The position numbers were made by a program, and so were the translations under genes. Below are positions 54,007 to 63,069 of a DNA stretch of 64,000 nt, one piece after another. Source of the stretch: Bacteroides sp. UBA1317 (GTDB lineage Bacteria > Bacteroidota > Bacteroidia > Bacteroidales > Bacteroidaceae); assembly GCA_002307035.1 (NCBI GenBank), contig DBTL01000091.1:1-64000 (forward strand). Direction: 5' to 3'. Each line of letters starts with the position of its first letter. Within the stretch, counting starts at the first letter, position 1. The notes under the pieces are model-generated. The model was given only the letters and a program-made list of their open reading frames with translations. It was not told the DNA's origin and did not search any database.

Positions 54007-55905
54007 TCATTGACCCGTTTCGAAATTAGTAAATAGATTAAAACTATGAGAAGCGACAGAAATCGTTTGAGTAGTACTACTAACAAACAGTTTTTGCCCA
54101 CTGATATAATCATACCAAGTACCAATTGTAGGGAAAGTAACGGAATAATTACCAGTTGTGCCCGTAAAATTGCCCACTAGTACCATTGCTTCATCACCCG
54201 CAACAGAAGTAATAAAACGTCCATCACTCCAATTATTAACGGCAACATCCCAGCTAAATGATGCACTAGATGAAAATAATTCAGGATAATTACTCCGCAA
54301 AGCAGCCAATTTACTATATATATCGTATAGCCCTCTACGATAAGTATTATCGTAATAGCTCCAAAGAACGGGCTTTTCTCCTGTACGTCCATTCTCGTCA
54401 ATAGGTATATCATATGCCAGTTCACCAAACTGCCAAATCATTTTTGGACCTGGTACAGTTAAAAAGAAAGCAACATTAACCGCTGCCTGATCCAGGCGAA
54501 CATCCAAATCTGTCTGTATATCCCCATCACCCCAAGTTTTGGCCTTATAGGATGTGCGCTCTTCATCATGACTTTCCATATAACCAACCAAACTACCCAC
54601 AGGCATACCAGACGTGCCCGCATATAATCCGGTAAAAGCACTATCGTCATTCCAGCCCATTGCCGACTGACAATAAGCATTATTCATATTTCTCCAAAGC
54701 ATAATACCATTACTACCTAGTTCACTCTCTTCACTTGTTTCGGCCAGATGTTCAAAAATGACATATGCATCAGATTTTCGCGTCCAAACTTCAGACGCTA
54801 TGCGCTTCAAATTGATAATACGAGCCAAATCATAAGTGTTGGCCCAAGTATCAGTCGGTATAGTATTTGAAAATCCTTTAGTAAAATCATAACGAAAACC
54901 ATCTACCATATACTGGTCCATCCAGTAACTAGCTATACTATCTACAAGCGCACGAGTATACGAACTTTCATGATTAAAATCATACCCCCATATCAAACTC
55001 GAATTTGTCATGTTAGACTGCTGATTGTACCAAGGATTATCTGCTGACGGATTTCCGTCAGCATCACGATAAAGTAAATAAAAAGGCGACTGACCGTAAC
55101 TATGATTCAAAACCAAGTCTAGAATAACTGCTATGCCTTGCTTATGACATTCGTCAACAAAAGACTTCAGATTATTTTTCGTGCCATAATATTTATCAAC
55201 TGCAAAGTAAAAAGAAGGATTATACCCCCAACTGCTATTTCCCTCAAACTCATTAATTGGCATTAATTCAACTGCATTTATTCCAAGAGTCTTTAAGTAG
55301 GGAATCTTCTCCTTAGCTGCATTGAACGAATGTTCTGACGTAAAATCACGAATCAATACTTCATAGATTATTAGTTGATCTTTAGATGGCCGAACAAAAT
55401 CCCTTACCTCCCAATTATAAGCAGTCTGCCCAGTTTGCAATACAGACACAATACCCTCTGCTTTACCAGAAGGATAAGCTTTCAAATCAGGATATACTGA
55501 TGAAGGTATATCAGAATCATTCCATGGATCAAGTACCTTATCTGTATATGGATCAGCAATATAAATAGAATCATCCACTACATACTGAAAAGCGTATTCC
55601 TGACGAGGTGTGAGTCCTGACAGAGTTATCCAAAAGTATTCTCCATCTTTCTTTAGCTTATATTCTGAAAGTAATGTCCAATCATTGAAATCCCCTACAA
55701 CGTACACCGAATCTTTATTCGGAGCTTGAAGAACAAGTGTCACTTCCGTATCATTAACATAGTTAACCCCAGCTCTTATCCCTTCCGGCATAAGAATTTC
55801 CGCAGTTTCCTCATTCTTTGAAGGAATATCACCATCATGATCGCTACACGATAATAAAGCAAAAAACAGTAGTTCAATAAATACAATATATAAAATCCTA
55901 TTCAT
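54007..55905 (-). CDS. Surface GH13 alpha-amylase lipoprotein (SusG-like role)
   Basis: The lipoprotein signal MNRILYIVFIELLFFALLSC gives lipidated Cys20. An N-terminal Ig-like/CBM48-type domain (about 45-145, 'VTLVLQAPNKDSVYVVGDFNDW') precedes the GH13 barrel. Its motifs are 'DLVLNHSYGQ', 'GFRYDFTKG' (nucleophile Asp340), 'VIFEHLAE' (acid/base Glu385) and 'ESHDEER' (Asp447). It would cut starch or maltodextrin at the outer surface for SusCD import. Unlike SusG it has an N-terminal Ig-like domain rather than an inserted CBM58. It is last in the sus operon, 105 bases after susE, with a hairpin in between. Confidence 0.92.
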   Translation of the reverse strand: MNRILYIVFIELLFFALLSCSDHDGDIPSKNEETAEILMPEGIRAGVNYVNDTEVTLVLQAPNKDSVYVVGDFNDWTLLSEYKLKKDGEYFWITLSGLTPRQEYAFQYVVDDSIYIADPYTDKVLDPWNDSDIPSSVYPDLKAYPSGKAEGIVSVLQTGQTAYNWEVRDFVRPSKDQLIIYEVLIRDFTSEHSFNAAKEKIPYLKTLGINAVELMPINEFEGNSSWGYNPSFYFAVDKYYGTKNNLKSFVDECHKQGIAVILDLVLNHSYGQSPFYLLYRDADGNPSADNPWYNQQSNMTNSSLIWGYDFNHESSYTRALVDSIASYWMDQYMVDGFRYDFTKGFSNTIPTDTWANTYDLARIINLKRIASEVWTRKSDAYVIFEHLAETSEESELGSNGIMLWRNMNNAYCQSAMGWNDDSAFTGLYAGTSGMPVGSLVGYMESHDEERTSYKAKTWGDGDIQTDLDVRLDQAAVNVAFFLTVPGPKMIWQFGELAYDIPIDENGRTGEKPVLWSYYDNTYRRGLYDIYSKLAALRSNYPELFSSSASFSWDVAVNNWSDGRFITSVAGDEAMVLVGNFTGTTGNYSVTFPTIGTWYDYISGQKLFVSSTTQTISVASHSFNLFTNFETGQ

Positions 55906-55953
55906 CCATTGAAGTCTTAAGATTAATACTTAAATACATCGGCATAGAAAAAT

Positions 55954-55983
55954 GAAAGGCCAACATTTTATAGCCGACCTTTC
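55954..55983 (-). terminator. Terminator/attenuator-like hairpin between SusE-like and amylase genes
   Basis: On the minus strand GAAAGGTCGGC pairs with GTTGGCCTTTC (with wobbles) and is followed by ATTTTTC. It lies inside the operon and could reduce transcription into the amylase gene. Confidence 0.55.
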
Positions 55984-56010
55984 AACTCTATTTTAGAAAC
56001 AACGATACTC

Positions 56011-57114
56011 TTATTCTATGCTATATGTCAATTCATCAGAATTATTGAGATTAACAGTAATACGATATGTACCCGCAGTGACTACAATATTATCGCCACC
56101 AAGTGATAAAATCCCCTCTGAACCTCCCCAGTTAGTTGTCCATGAAGAATCTATGCGAAATTTAATTTCTCCATCAACTAAAGTAACATCAGCATAAAAT
56201 TCTTGCTCCACTGTATCAAAACTCATTATAATTTCATCACTATCACTCCAGCCACCGACACCGCTACCAATAATACCTAATGAATCAAATCCAAGAAGAT
56301 TTTTCAACAATAATGTTTGAGTGTTAAAGGACAATTTATAGAATCGTTTTGAAAAACAAGATATATTGCCAGAACTTCCACTAGCAATAAGCGACACAGA
56401 TGAAGCTTCACTAGCTGGAGCAGTTGTAGAAGTATCAATACCCCAATTAACATCATCTTCCCAACCAGCAATTCCGGTAATTTTAAATCCACTGGCTGCC
56501 TTTTCACCAAAATCTACAACAGCCTCATAATTTATTTCATCTTGAGTATAACTGTATAAGAATTGCGAAGCAGTATGACTCCAACCGCAATAATCTCCAA
56601 TGACCCATACATTAGGATATACAATCTCAGTATTATAAGTGGTAACAGAAGTACTTACAGTATTAGAATACAGAGAAGAAATCTCCGATATTGAAGATGA
56701 AGATCCCATTGCTTCTGCCACCACTCTAAACTCAACATCGGCACTAGCCTCAGCTTCTACACCAAGTGCCAACAATATAGTATTTAATTTGCTAACTGTA
56801 ACAGGTATGCCATCCGATGCAACGGTTGTCACTCCCAGAGACTTAGCATTAGCAAAATCGGAACCTGATAAATCAGCATATAAGGTATATTGAACGGCAA
56901 AATTAATGCCATCAAAATCCGGTTCTGTAAATGTAAATGTAGTCAACGTATCACTAGCATTATCATACAACAAAACATAACTGGAATTGATAGAAGATAA
57001 CACGCTAGATACCGCATTTTCAGAATTATATGAGGGATCAGCATTCTGGTCACTGCACGAAAAAGCCGTAACTCCGAATAATATGATCATTAATAACTTT
57101 AATATTTTTTTCAT
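56011..57114 (-). CDS. susE: SusE-like starch-binding outer-membrane lipoprotein
   Basis: The lipoprotein signal MKKILKLLMIILFGVTAFSC gives lipidated Cys20. An N-terminal SusE-type domain (about 30-160) with 'FTEPDFDGINFAVQYTLYAD' is followed by two starch-binding Ig-like modules: one begins near 'VWVIGDYCGWSHTASQFLYSY', and the last ends 'LSLGGDNIVVTAGTYRITVNLNN'. 367 residues is normal for SusE. It holds starch at the cell surface near SusCD. It is third in the operon. Confidence 0.9.
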   Translation of the reverse strand: MKKILKLLMIILFGVTAFSCSDQNADPSYNSENAVSSVLSSINSSYVLLYDNASDTLTTFTFTEPDFDGINFAVQYTLYADLSGSDFANAKSLGVTTVASDGIPVTVSKLNTILLALGVEAEASADVEFRVVAEAMGSSSSISEISSLYSNTVSTSVTTYNTEIVYPNVWVIGDYCGWSHTASQFLYSYTQDEINYEAVVDFGEKAASGFKITGIAGWEDDVNWGIDTSTTAPASEASSVSLIASGSSGNISCFSKRFYKLSFNTQTLLLKNLLGFDSLGIIGSGVGGWSDSDEIIMSFDTVEQEFYADVTLVDGEIKFRIDSSWTTNWGGSEGILSLGGDNIVVTAGTYRITVNLNNSDELTYSIE

Positions 57115-57147
57115 TTTTCAAAAATTTAGTATTAACACTCCTACTTA

Positions 57148-58695
57148 TTAATATCCAGTATTCTGCGTAAGATTACTATTTGCATTTATATCGTCATCTG
57201 GAATTGGGAACAAATTAAACTTGTCAGCTACAGCCTTTCCTGCCTGAATATGTCCTTTCCAAGACCATAGATAGTCTGAAGTAGTAAACTTCCCGAATCT
57301 GATCAGATCTGAACGGCGATGGCATTCCCAATAAAGTTCGCGTCCACGTTCATCCAGAATATCATCTAACGTATAGCTATCAACTTCACTCAAACCTGCT
57401 CTTGTACGAACCTGATTCAAATAAGTAAGACCTTCAGTTGTCGTTACAGTAGTAGCTCCACGTTTGGCACACTCAGCAAGCATTAAATAAACGTCAGCCA
57501 GACGGAAGACCGGAAAATCAGTATCAACAAAACCTGTTGACTGCCCTGCAGCACCAGCAGACGTTCTATTTCTAAATTTAGTCACAGCATATCCGTCTGT
57601 GAATGTACCCAAATCCGCAATTTCCTTCTCTTGACCATCAGTGTAAAACAATGCGCGAGTATCATTAGTGGTATCAAACAGGTCAACAAATTCAGGAGTT
57701 GTACGCAATCCTCCCCAACCAGATGATATACCCATCAGACTTGCAGCAGGCATACTTCCCCCCGTAGCTGCAAATATAATAAAATTGGTACAACCATAAC
57801 TTTGTGTATAAAGCCCATCTTGCTCTACTGCAAATATGATTTCACCTTTAGATGTCGTATTATTATCTGCAAGGAACAGATAGGGATAATTATCAACCAA
57901 AGAATAAGATGTCGCTATCTCTTTACAAACGGTAGCACACTCGCTATACGCATCTTTACTAGCATAAATCTCAGCATTCAAATACAACTTAGCAAGAATC
58001 ATTTCAGCAGCACCTTGATCCATGCGTCCATAATCATTTGTTCCGGCAGCTTTCAAATCATCTTTAAAATCTAAGATTTCCGTAACCAACCATTCGTACA
58101 TGTCTGCTCGAGATTTCTGCTCTGGCAATGTTGCTCCCACACTATTATCTTCAGTGGCAAAAGGTACATTACCAAACATATCAATAGCATGATAATATGC
58201 CAAAGCACGCAGAGCTCTAGCCTCAGCGATGTAATAATTCATATTATCTGAAGTAATACCTGATTTTTCTGCCTGACGAATAAATTCATTACAAAGAGAC
58301 ACTTCATACAAAGTCCGATAATACGCAGCTGCAACAAATTGATCAGATGATGTCCAAGCAAGTCCATGAAGATCACGCAATGTAGCGTCATTCCAACCAA
58401 TTACAGCTTCATCGGTTGTTAGTTCATTCATATAAAACAAAGCACGAATATATTGCCCAAATCCTCCATCAATACCATCAATATCAGCATCACCTGAAGG
58501 ACCTTGCGATGAGCTTACCGCCAAAGCCGAATAACACTTAGCCAGCAATGATTTATAATCAGATTCACTGGTCAATGCTACATCTGCAGTATTCAGATCA
58601 GGATCGATAGGTGTAACATTCAGATCCCCTGTGCACGAACTAATCCCTATAGAAGATATAAAGATTAATATTCCTAAAATTTTATCTCGTTTCAT
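57148..58695 (-). CDS. susD: SusD-like nutrient-binding lipoprotein
   Basis: The lipoprotein signal ends in ISSC (Cys21). The RagB/SusD fold follows with the typical 'LLAKCYSALA', 'AEARALRALAYYHAIDMFGNVPF' and 'LNQVRTRAGLSEVDSYTLDDILDERGRELYWECHRRSDLIRFGKF'. 515 residues is close to family length. With SusC it forms the pedal-bin lid of the outer-membrane oligosaccharide importer. It lies 22 bases after susC. Confidence 0.95.
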   Translation of the reverse strand: MKRDKILGILIFISSIGISSCTGDLNVTPIDPDLNTADVALTSESDYKSLLAKCYSALAVSSSQGPSGDADIDGIDGGFGQYIRALFYMNELTTDEAVIGWNDATLRDLHGLAWTSSDQFVAAAYYRTLYEVSLCNEFIRQAEKSGITSDNMNYYIAEARALRALAYYHAIDMFGNVPFATEDNSVGATLPEQKSRADMYEWLVTEILDFKDDLKAAGTNDYGRMDQGAAEMILAKLYLNAEIYASKDAYSECATVCKEIATSYSLVDNYPYLFLADNNTTSKGEIIFAVEQDGLYTQSYGCTNFIIFAATGGSMPAASLMGISSGWGGLRTTPEFVDLFDTTNDTRALFYTDGQEKEIADLGTFTDGYAVTKFRNRTSAGAAGQSTGFVDTDFPVFRLADVYLMLAECAKRGATTVTTTEGLTYLNQVRTRAGLSEVDSYTLDDILDERGRELYWECHRRSDLIRFGKFTTSDYLWSWKGHIQAGKAVADKFNLFPIPDDDINANSNLTQNTGY

Positions 58696-58717
58696 ATTTA
58701 ATCTGTTTTAATAATGA

Positions 58718-61714
58718 TCAAAAATTAATTTTTGCACCAAGTATGAATGTTCTCGGACGCGGGTACATATTGTTATCAATTCCACTATATATTTCAGGAT
58801 CAATTCCGTCATAACTAGTAATAGTGCATACATTCTGAACTGTCATGTAAAGATTTAAACCCAAATTACGATCTTTAAAAGCAAACAGTTTATCAAATTT
58901 ATAGCTAAGCGTAATGTTATCCAACTTTAAGAATGAAGCATCACGAACATAATAATCAGAAAAATACTGTGCTGATGAACTGAAGTTAGTGGTAGGTGCA
59001 GAAACCATACGATTACTGACAAAACTATTGGTCCACAAGTCTGATAGAAGTTCATAGTTTGAAGACATATTATCGTACATCCAATTTCCAACACTAGCAT
59101 GTCCTGACACTGCAAGAGTCCAAGCCTTCCATGATAATGAAGAATTAAAGCCGAAAGTTACATCAGGAGAAGCCTTATGATATACATATTTGTCACTTGA
59201 TGTAATTTGTCCATCGTCATTTCTATCTACGTAAGCCCCTTCAATAGGAGTACCATCAGTATCATAAATCTGTTCGTACACATAAAAAGAGTTTGTAGCC
59301 TGACCTACCTGATTTATTTGAATTGTATTGCCAACACCACCTGAGATCCCTCCAGTTTCTACTCCAATATAATCAGCATCATTACTTGTTGTTAATTTTG
59401 TGATTTTATTCTTATTCCAAGCAACATTGGCACCCAATGTCCAGTACCAATCTTTTGTTTGAACAGGAATAGCATTCACCTCAAATTCAAGACCTGTATT
59501 CTCCAAATCACCAACATTAGTAGTTAAATAATTAGTAAGATTACTTAATGAAGCAATAGGTATATAGTTTATCAAGTCTGTAGTTTTACGATAATAAAAA
59601 TCCAAAGCTCCGGTGATTCTTCCATTTAAGAAACCATAATCAAGACCTGCATTGTAAGTCGTTGTAGTCTCCCATTTAAGCTCTGAATTATAACCATCAG
59701 GGGTAAGAGGAGTTACTAATTCATCACCAAAATAATAGCTACTCTCGGACGTATTCGTGGTGTATGTAGCCACTGTAGGATAATTACCCGCATTCAAATC
59801 TTGCTGACCTGTTTTACCCCAACTCAAACGTAGCTTTAAAGTTGAAAGAGGGGAAGCTTTCATAAATTTTTCATTAGCGATATTCCAACCAAGAGCAACA
59901 GAAGGGAAAAATCCCCAATGATCTTTTGTGAAACGAGAAGTACCATCTTGGCGGACAGTTACAGTAGTCATATAACGATTATCAAAAGAATAATTGGCAC
60001 GCCCAAAGAAAGAAACTAAGTAATATTCTGTCTTATCAACAGTTTCATCTGCAAGCAAAACACTTCTGTCTAATTGCTTCACCTCTTTAGACCAATTAGA
60101 AGAATAAAAATGTTGCCAAGAATAGCCACCTAAAACATCAAAATTATGACTACCTAAACCTTTAGCATAAGCTAAATAAGTCTCCAATGTCTGATCACGT
60201 TTTAGTTCTGTATAATCAGAATGATAACCAGAACCGGATTCGGCCGTACTGTGATAAGATTGTTCACTACCTTCAGGTGTATCAACTGTTCCTTCTGATG
60301 AGGCAATATCCAAACCTAAATTCATATTAAAGCGTAAATCTTCAAAACCATGAAATTTATAATCAAATTGCGCATTACCAACCATACGTTTTGCTGTTGC
60401 AAGATCAACCTTTTCTTTCAATAATGCAACAGGATTCATTGTAGCCATTGTGTTAAGATTGCCTTCTGAATCTCTCCATACCCTATAGCCATTATTCCCT
60501 GCAGATGAAGTATCATAAATTGATTGAGTTGGATCGTAAGCTATAGAAGCACCAATAGCATCCGAGTTAGCAAAACGATTATCAATATACATACCCTTAG
60601 CATTAAGATTAACGGTAAGGTGTTCATTTAATAATGTAGGGCTCAAATTCAAGGAAAGAGTAGAACGTTCCATCTTTGATGTATCAAGCACGCCATTTTG
60701 ATTAATGTATCCAAAAGAAACACGGTAAGGTAAGCGATCTTTTCCACCCATGCCTACATTACCAGTCAGACTTGCATTTGCATCATAAGTCATCGCTGTT
60801 CTATAAACCTCTTTCTGCCAATCTGTATCAGCAGTTCCCAATGCTGCATAAGCATCAGAACTTTCGCCTGCGTAATTAAGAACAGCTTCTCTAATTTGAT
60901 CTGCATTCATTACATCTACATATTTGGCGTTTTGACTTAGTGACGATGTAAAATCAATTGAAACATGAGGCAAAGCAGAATCTGTTTTAGAACCTTTTTT
61001 AGTAGTAATAATAATTACACCATTCGAAGCACGAGAGCCATAAATGGCTGTTGCAGAAGCATCTTTCAAAACGGTAAATGATTCAATATCATTAGGATTA
61101 ATGCTTGACAGTTGATCAGTAACGCCATCTATACCATCATTACTGATAGGAAGACCATCCACAACAACTAATGGATCGTTTGTAGCAGAAAGGGATGAGC
61201 CCCCACGAATTCTAATTGTTGAAGCAGCCCCTGGTTGACCACTTCCTGAAGTTATTACTACACCTGCCGACTTTCCTCTCAACAAATCTGCTGGAGAAGT
61301 CACAACACCCTTATTCAATTGATCAGCTTTTACTGTTGAGACAGAACCTGTAACATCGTTTTTTTTCACTGTTCCATAACCAATGACTACAGCTTCATCA
61401 AGCAGAACGGCATCATCCTGAAGAGTTACTACCATGCCTTGAGAGACTTGCACTTCGGCTGGTTTATACCCCACAAAAGAAATAACAAGAATGGAGTTCT
61501 GAGGGGCATTAAGAACAAAATTACCATCCAGATCAGTAATTGTCCCGTTCGTAGTGCCTTTTACCAAGATATTAGCACCAATCACCGGCTCACCTGTCAC
61601 ATCTTTCACATGTCCCTTTACAGAGATCTGCTGTGCATAGGCGCCAATTGACAAGAACATCCCTAAGAGTAGGGGAAGAATCATTCGATAGATTCTAAGA
61701 TTAACTTGCTTCAT
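58718..61714 (-). CDS. susC: SusC-like TonB-dependent oligosaccharide transporter
   Basis: A signal peptide (MKQVNLRIYRMILPLLLGMFLSIGAYA) is followed by a carboxypeptidase-like domain (about 28-110, 'GHVKDVTGEPVIGANILVKGTTNG'). Next come a TonB plug ('VVIGYGTVKKNDVTGSV', 'IRIRGGSSLSATNDPLVVVDGLP') and a large 22-strand barrel ending 'RTFILGAKINF'. The reading frame extends to 61789, but the signal peptide fits ATG 61714. 998 residues is normal. It imports starch fragments through the outer membrane with SusD and is first in the leftward operon. Confidence 0.95.
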   Translation of the reverse strand: MKQVNLRIYRMILPLLLGMFLSIGAYAQQISVKGHVKDVTGEPVIGANILVKGTTNGTITDLDGNFVLNAPQNSILVISFVGYKPAEVQVSQGMVVTLQDDAVLLDEAVVIGYGTVKKNDVTGSVSTVKADQLNKGVVTSPADLLRGKSAGVVITSGSGQPGAASTIRIRGGSSLSATNDPLVVVDGLPISNDGIDGVTDQLSSINPNDIESFTVLKDASATAIYGSRASNGVIIITTKKGSKTDSALPHVSIDFTSSLSQNAKYVDVMNADQIREAVLNYAGESSDAYAALGTADTDWQKEVYRTAMTYDANASLTGNVGMGGKDRLPYRVSFGYINQNGVLDTSKMERSTLSLNLSPTLLNEHLTVNLNAKGMYIDNRFANSDAIGASIAYDPTQSIYDTSSAGNNGYRVWRDSEGNLNTMATMNPVALLKEKVDLATAKRMVGNAQFDYKFHGFEDLRFNMNLGLDIASSEGTVDTPEGSEQSYHSTAESGSGYHSDYTELKRDQTLETYLAYAKGLGSHNFDVLGGYSWQHFYSSNWSKEVKQLDRSVLLADETVDKTEYYLVSFFGRANYSFDNRYMTTVTVRQDGTSRFTKDHWGFFPSVALGWNIANEKFMKASPLSTLKLRLSWGKTGQQDLNAGNYPTVATYTTNTSESSYYFGDELVTPLTPDGYNSELKWETTTTYNAGLDYGFLNGRITGALDFYYRKTTDLINYIPIASLSNLTNYLTTNVGDLENTGLEFEVNAIPVQTKDWYWTLGANVAWNKNKITKLTTSNDADYIGVETGGISGGVGNTIQINQVGQATNSFYVYEQIYDTDGTPIEGAYVDRNDDGQITSSDKYVYHKASPDVTFGFNSSLSWKAWTLAVSGHASVGNWMYDNMSSNYELLSDLWTNSFVSNRMVSAPTTNFSSSAQYFSDYYVRDASFLKLDNITLSYKFDKLFAFKDRNLGLNLYMTVQNVCTITSYDGIDPEIYSGIDNNMYPRPRTFILGAKINF

Positions 61715-61802
61715 GCATTTTAAAATTAAAGTTAACAATATATGAATATAGATTTTGCGGATTGAAAATGGAAATGTTAAGTCCATCATCTTCTACGTTG
61801 AG

Positions 61803-61810
61803 CAAAAATA
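61803..61810 (-). promoter_or_regulatory. -7 promoter box of the susC operon
   Basis: CAAAAATA on the plus strand reads TATTTTTG on the minus strand. The leader to the start at 61714 is about 80-90 nt. The -33 element is weak, consistent with dependence on an activator. Confidence 0.5.
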
Positions 61811-61865
61811 GGACTTCTTAACATTAACGACATAACGAATATACTCAAATCTGCATTTACTCTTA

Positions 61866-61879
61866 TGCAATCGTTTGCA
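61866..61879. promoter_or_regulatory. LacI-type operator in the lacI-susC region
   Basis: TGCAATCGTTTGCA fits TGnAAnCGnTnnCA and is palindromic except for one pair around the central CG. It is 55 bp from the susC -7 box and about 120 bp from the lacI -7 box. It resembles the site at 42683-42696. Confidence 0.65.
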
Positions 61880-61999
61880 CCTATTCTGAAAGGCAAAGAG
61901 GCCTCATTATCAAACAATTAATCCTTATTCTACTATTTTTGCATATAAATAGGAAACAAAGAGAATGATCTAATGTTTTTATTTCTATTGGATTTGAAT

Positions 62000-62007
62000 T
62001 ACCTTTG
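62000..62007 (+). promoter_or_regulatory. -7 promoter box of the lacI-type gene
   Basis: TACCTTTG matches TAnnTTTG, 19 bases before the ATG at 62027. Confidence 0.55.
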
Positions 62008-62026
62008 GCTCAAACTGATGTAAACC

Positions 62027-63040
62027 ATGAATAAACCGCAGATTACCATTAAAGACATAGGCCGGGCATTGGGCTTTTCACCCTCCACTGTGTCAAGAGC
62101 TTTGAAAGACAATCCGGATATAAGTTTGGAAACAAGAGAGGCTATACATAAGTACGCGCGTGAACATAATTATAAACCGAATGCGTTGGCTCTTAACTTG
62201 CGAACAAATCGTTCAAACACTATCGGGGTGATTGTTCCTCAACTGGTTCACCATTTCTTTTCGTGTGTGCTAAGCGGTATAGAGAAGAGTGCTGCAAAGG
62301 CGGGCTATAACATTCTGGTGGCGCAAAGTAATGAAAGTTACAAACAAGAGGTGAAGATCGTTCACTCTTTTCTTGCGGCAAGGGTTTGCGGTGTCATCGC
62401 TTCTCTGGCTAAGGATACTTCACAATATGATCATTATCAAGATCTTTTGGATAACAATATTCCTATTGTTTTTTATGACCGTATCTGTACCGGCATCAAC
62501 ACGGAGCGGGTGGTGGTGGACGACTATGCTGGGGCGTTTGCTGCAGTGGAGTATATGATTCAAACCGGATGCCGACGCATCCTTTTCTACAGCGGGCCGC
62601 CCAATCTGGAAATATCAAAAAACAGAAGAAACGGTTATCTGGATGCAATGAAGAGGTATAAAATTCCGGTAAACGATACGATGATAAAGCTTTGCGACAC
62701 ACGTGAACAGGCTATTGCCATTACACCTGATTTTCTGGAGAAACAAGACCGCCCGGATGGATTCTTTGCCATTAACGACGAAACGGCTTCGGGCATTCTT
62801 TATGCCTGCAAGCTGGTAGGCATGAAAGTTCCGGATGAGGTTTCTATCTGTGGATTTACAGATGGGGCCATTGCACAGAATACTGATCCGAAGTTAACGA
62901 CGGTGGAACAACACGGGCAGGAAGTTGGAGAGAGTGCTATTGATATTCTGATCAACAAGATAGAAGATAAAACCGGAGAGTTGAAAAGTGCGAACCGGAT
63001 CGTGAAAACAAATCTGGTGGTGCGGGGCACTACTAAATAG
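62027..63040 (+). CDS. LacI/GalR-family transcriptional regulator
   Basis: An N-terminal helix-turn-helix (ITIKDIGRALGFSPSTVSRA) with hinge 'YKPNALALNLRTNRSNTIGVIV' is followed by a periplasmic-binding-protein-like sensor domain ('YDRICTGINTERVVVDDYAGAF', 'PDGFFAINDETASGILY'). 337 residues is normal. Divergent from susC and followed by a sugar MFS transporter, it is the likely maltodextrin-responsive regulator of the locus; B. thetaiotaomicron uses a different sensor (SusR) for its sus genes. Effector, and whether it activates or represses, are unknown. Confidence 0.93.
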   Translation: MNKPQITIKDIGRALGFSPSTVSRALKDNPDISLETREAIHKYAREHNYKPNALALNLRTNRSNTIGVIVPQLVHHFFSCVLSGIEKSAAKAGYNILVAQSNESYKQEVKIVHSFLAARVCGVIASLAKDTSQYDHYQDLLDNNIPIVFYDRICTGINTERVVVDDYAGAFAAVEYMIQTGCRRILFYSGPPNLEISKNRRNGYLDAMKRYKIPVNDTMIKLCDTREQAIAITPDFLEKQDRPDGFFAINDETASGILYACKLVGMKVPDEVSICGFTDGAIAQNTDPKLTTVEQHGQEVGESAIDILINKIEDKTGELKSANRIVKTNLVVRGTTK

Positions 63041-63069
63041 GAACTAATAGATTAAATCCTAAAAAGACC

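Larger units (their letters stand above)
61715..62026. other. 312-base divergent control region of the sus locus
   Basis: It holds the susC -7 box (61803-61810), a LacI-type operator (61866-61879), a second candidate box TATTTTTG (61934-61941) and the lacI -7 box (62000-62007). No gene is present. Confidence 0.7.

Noticed and set aside
61715..61789. Longer N-terminus for SusC
   Set aside because: It places 25 extra residues before a normal signal peptide; ATG 61714 gives the standard form.
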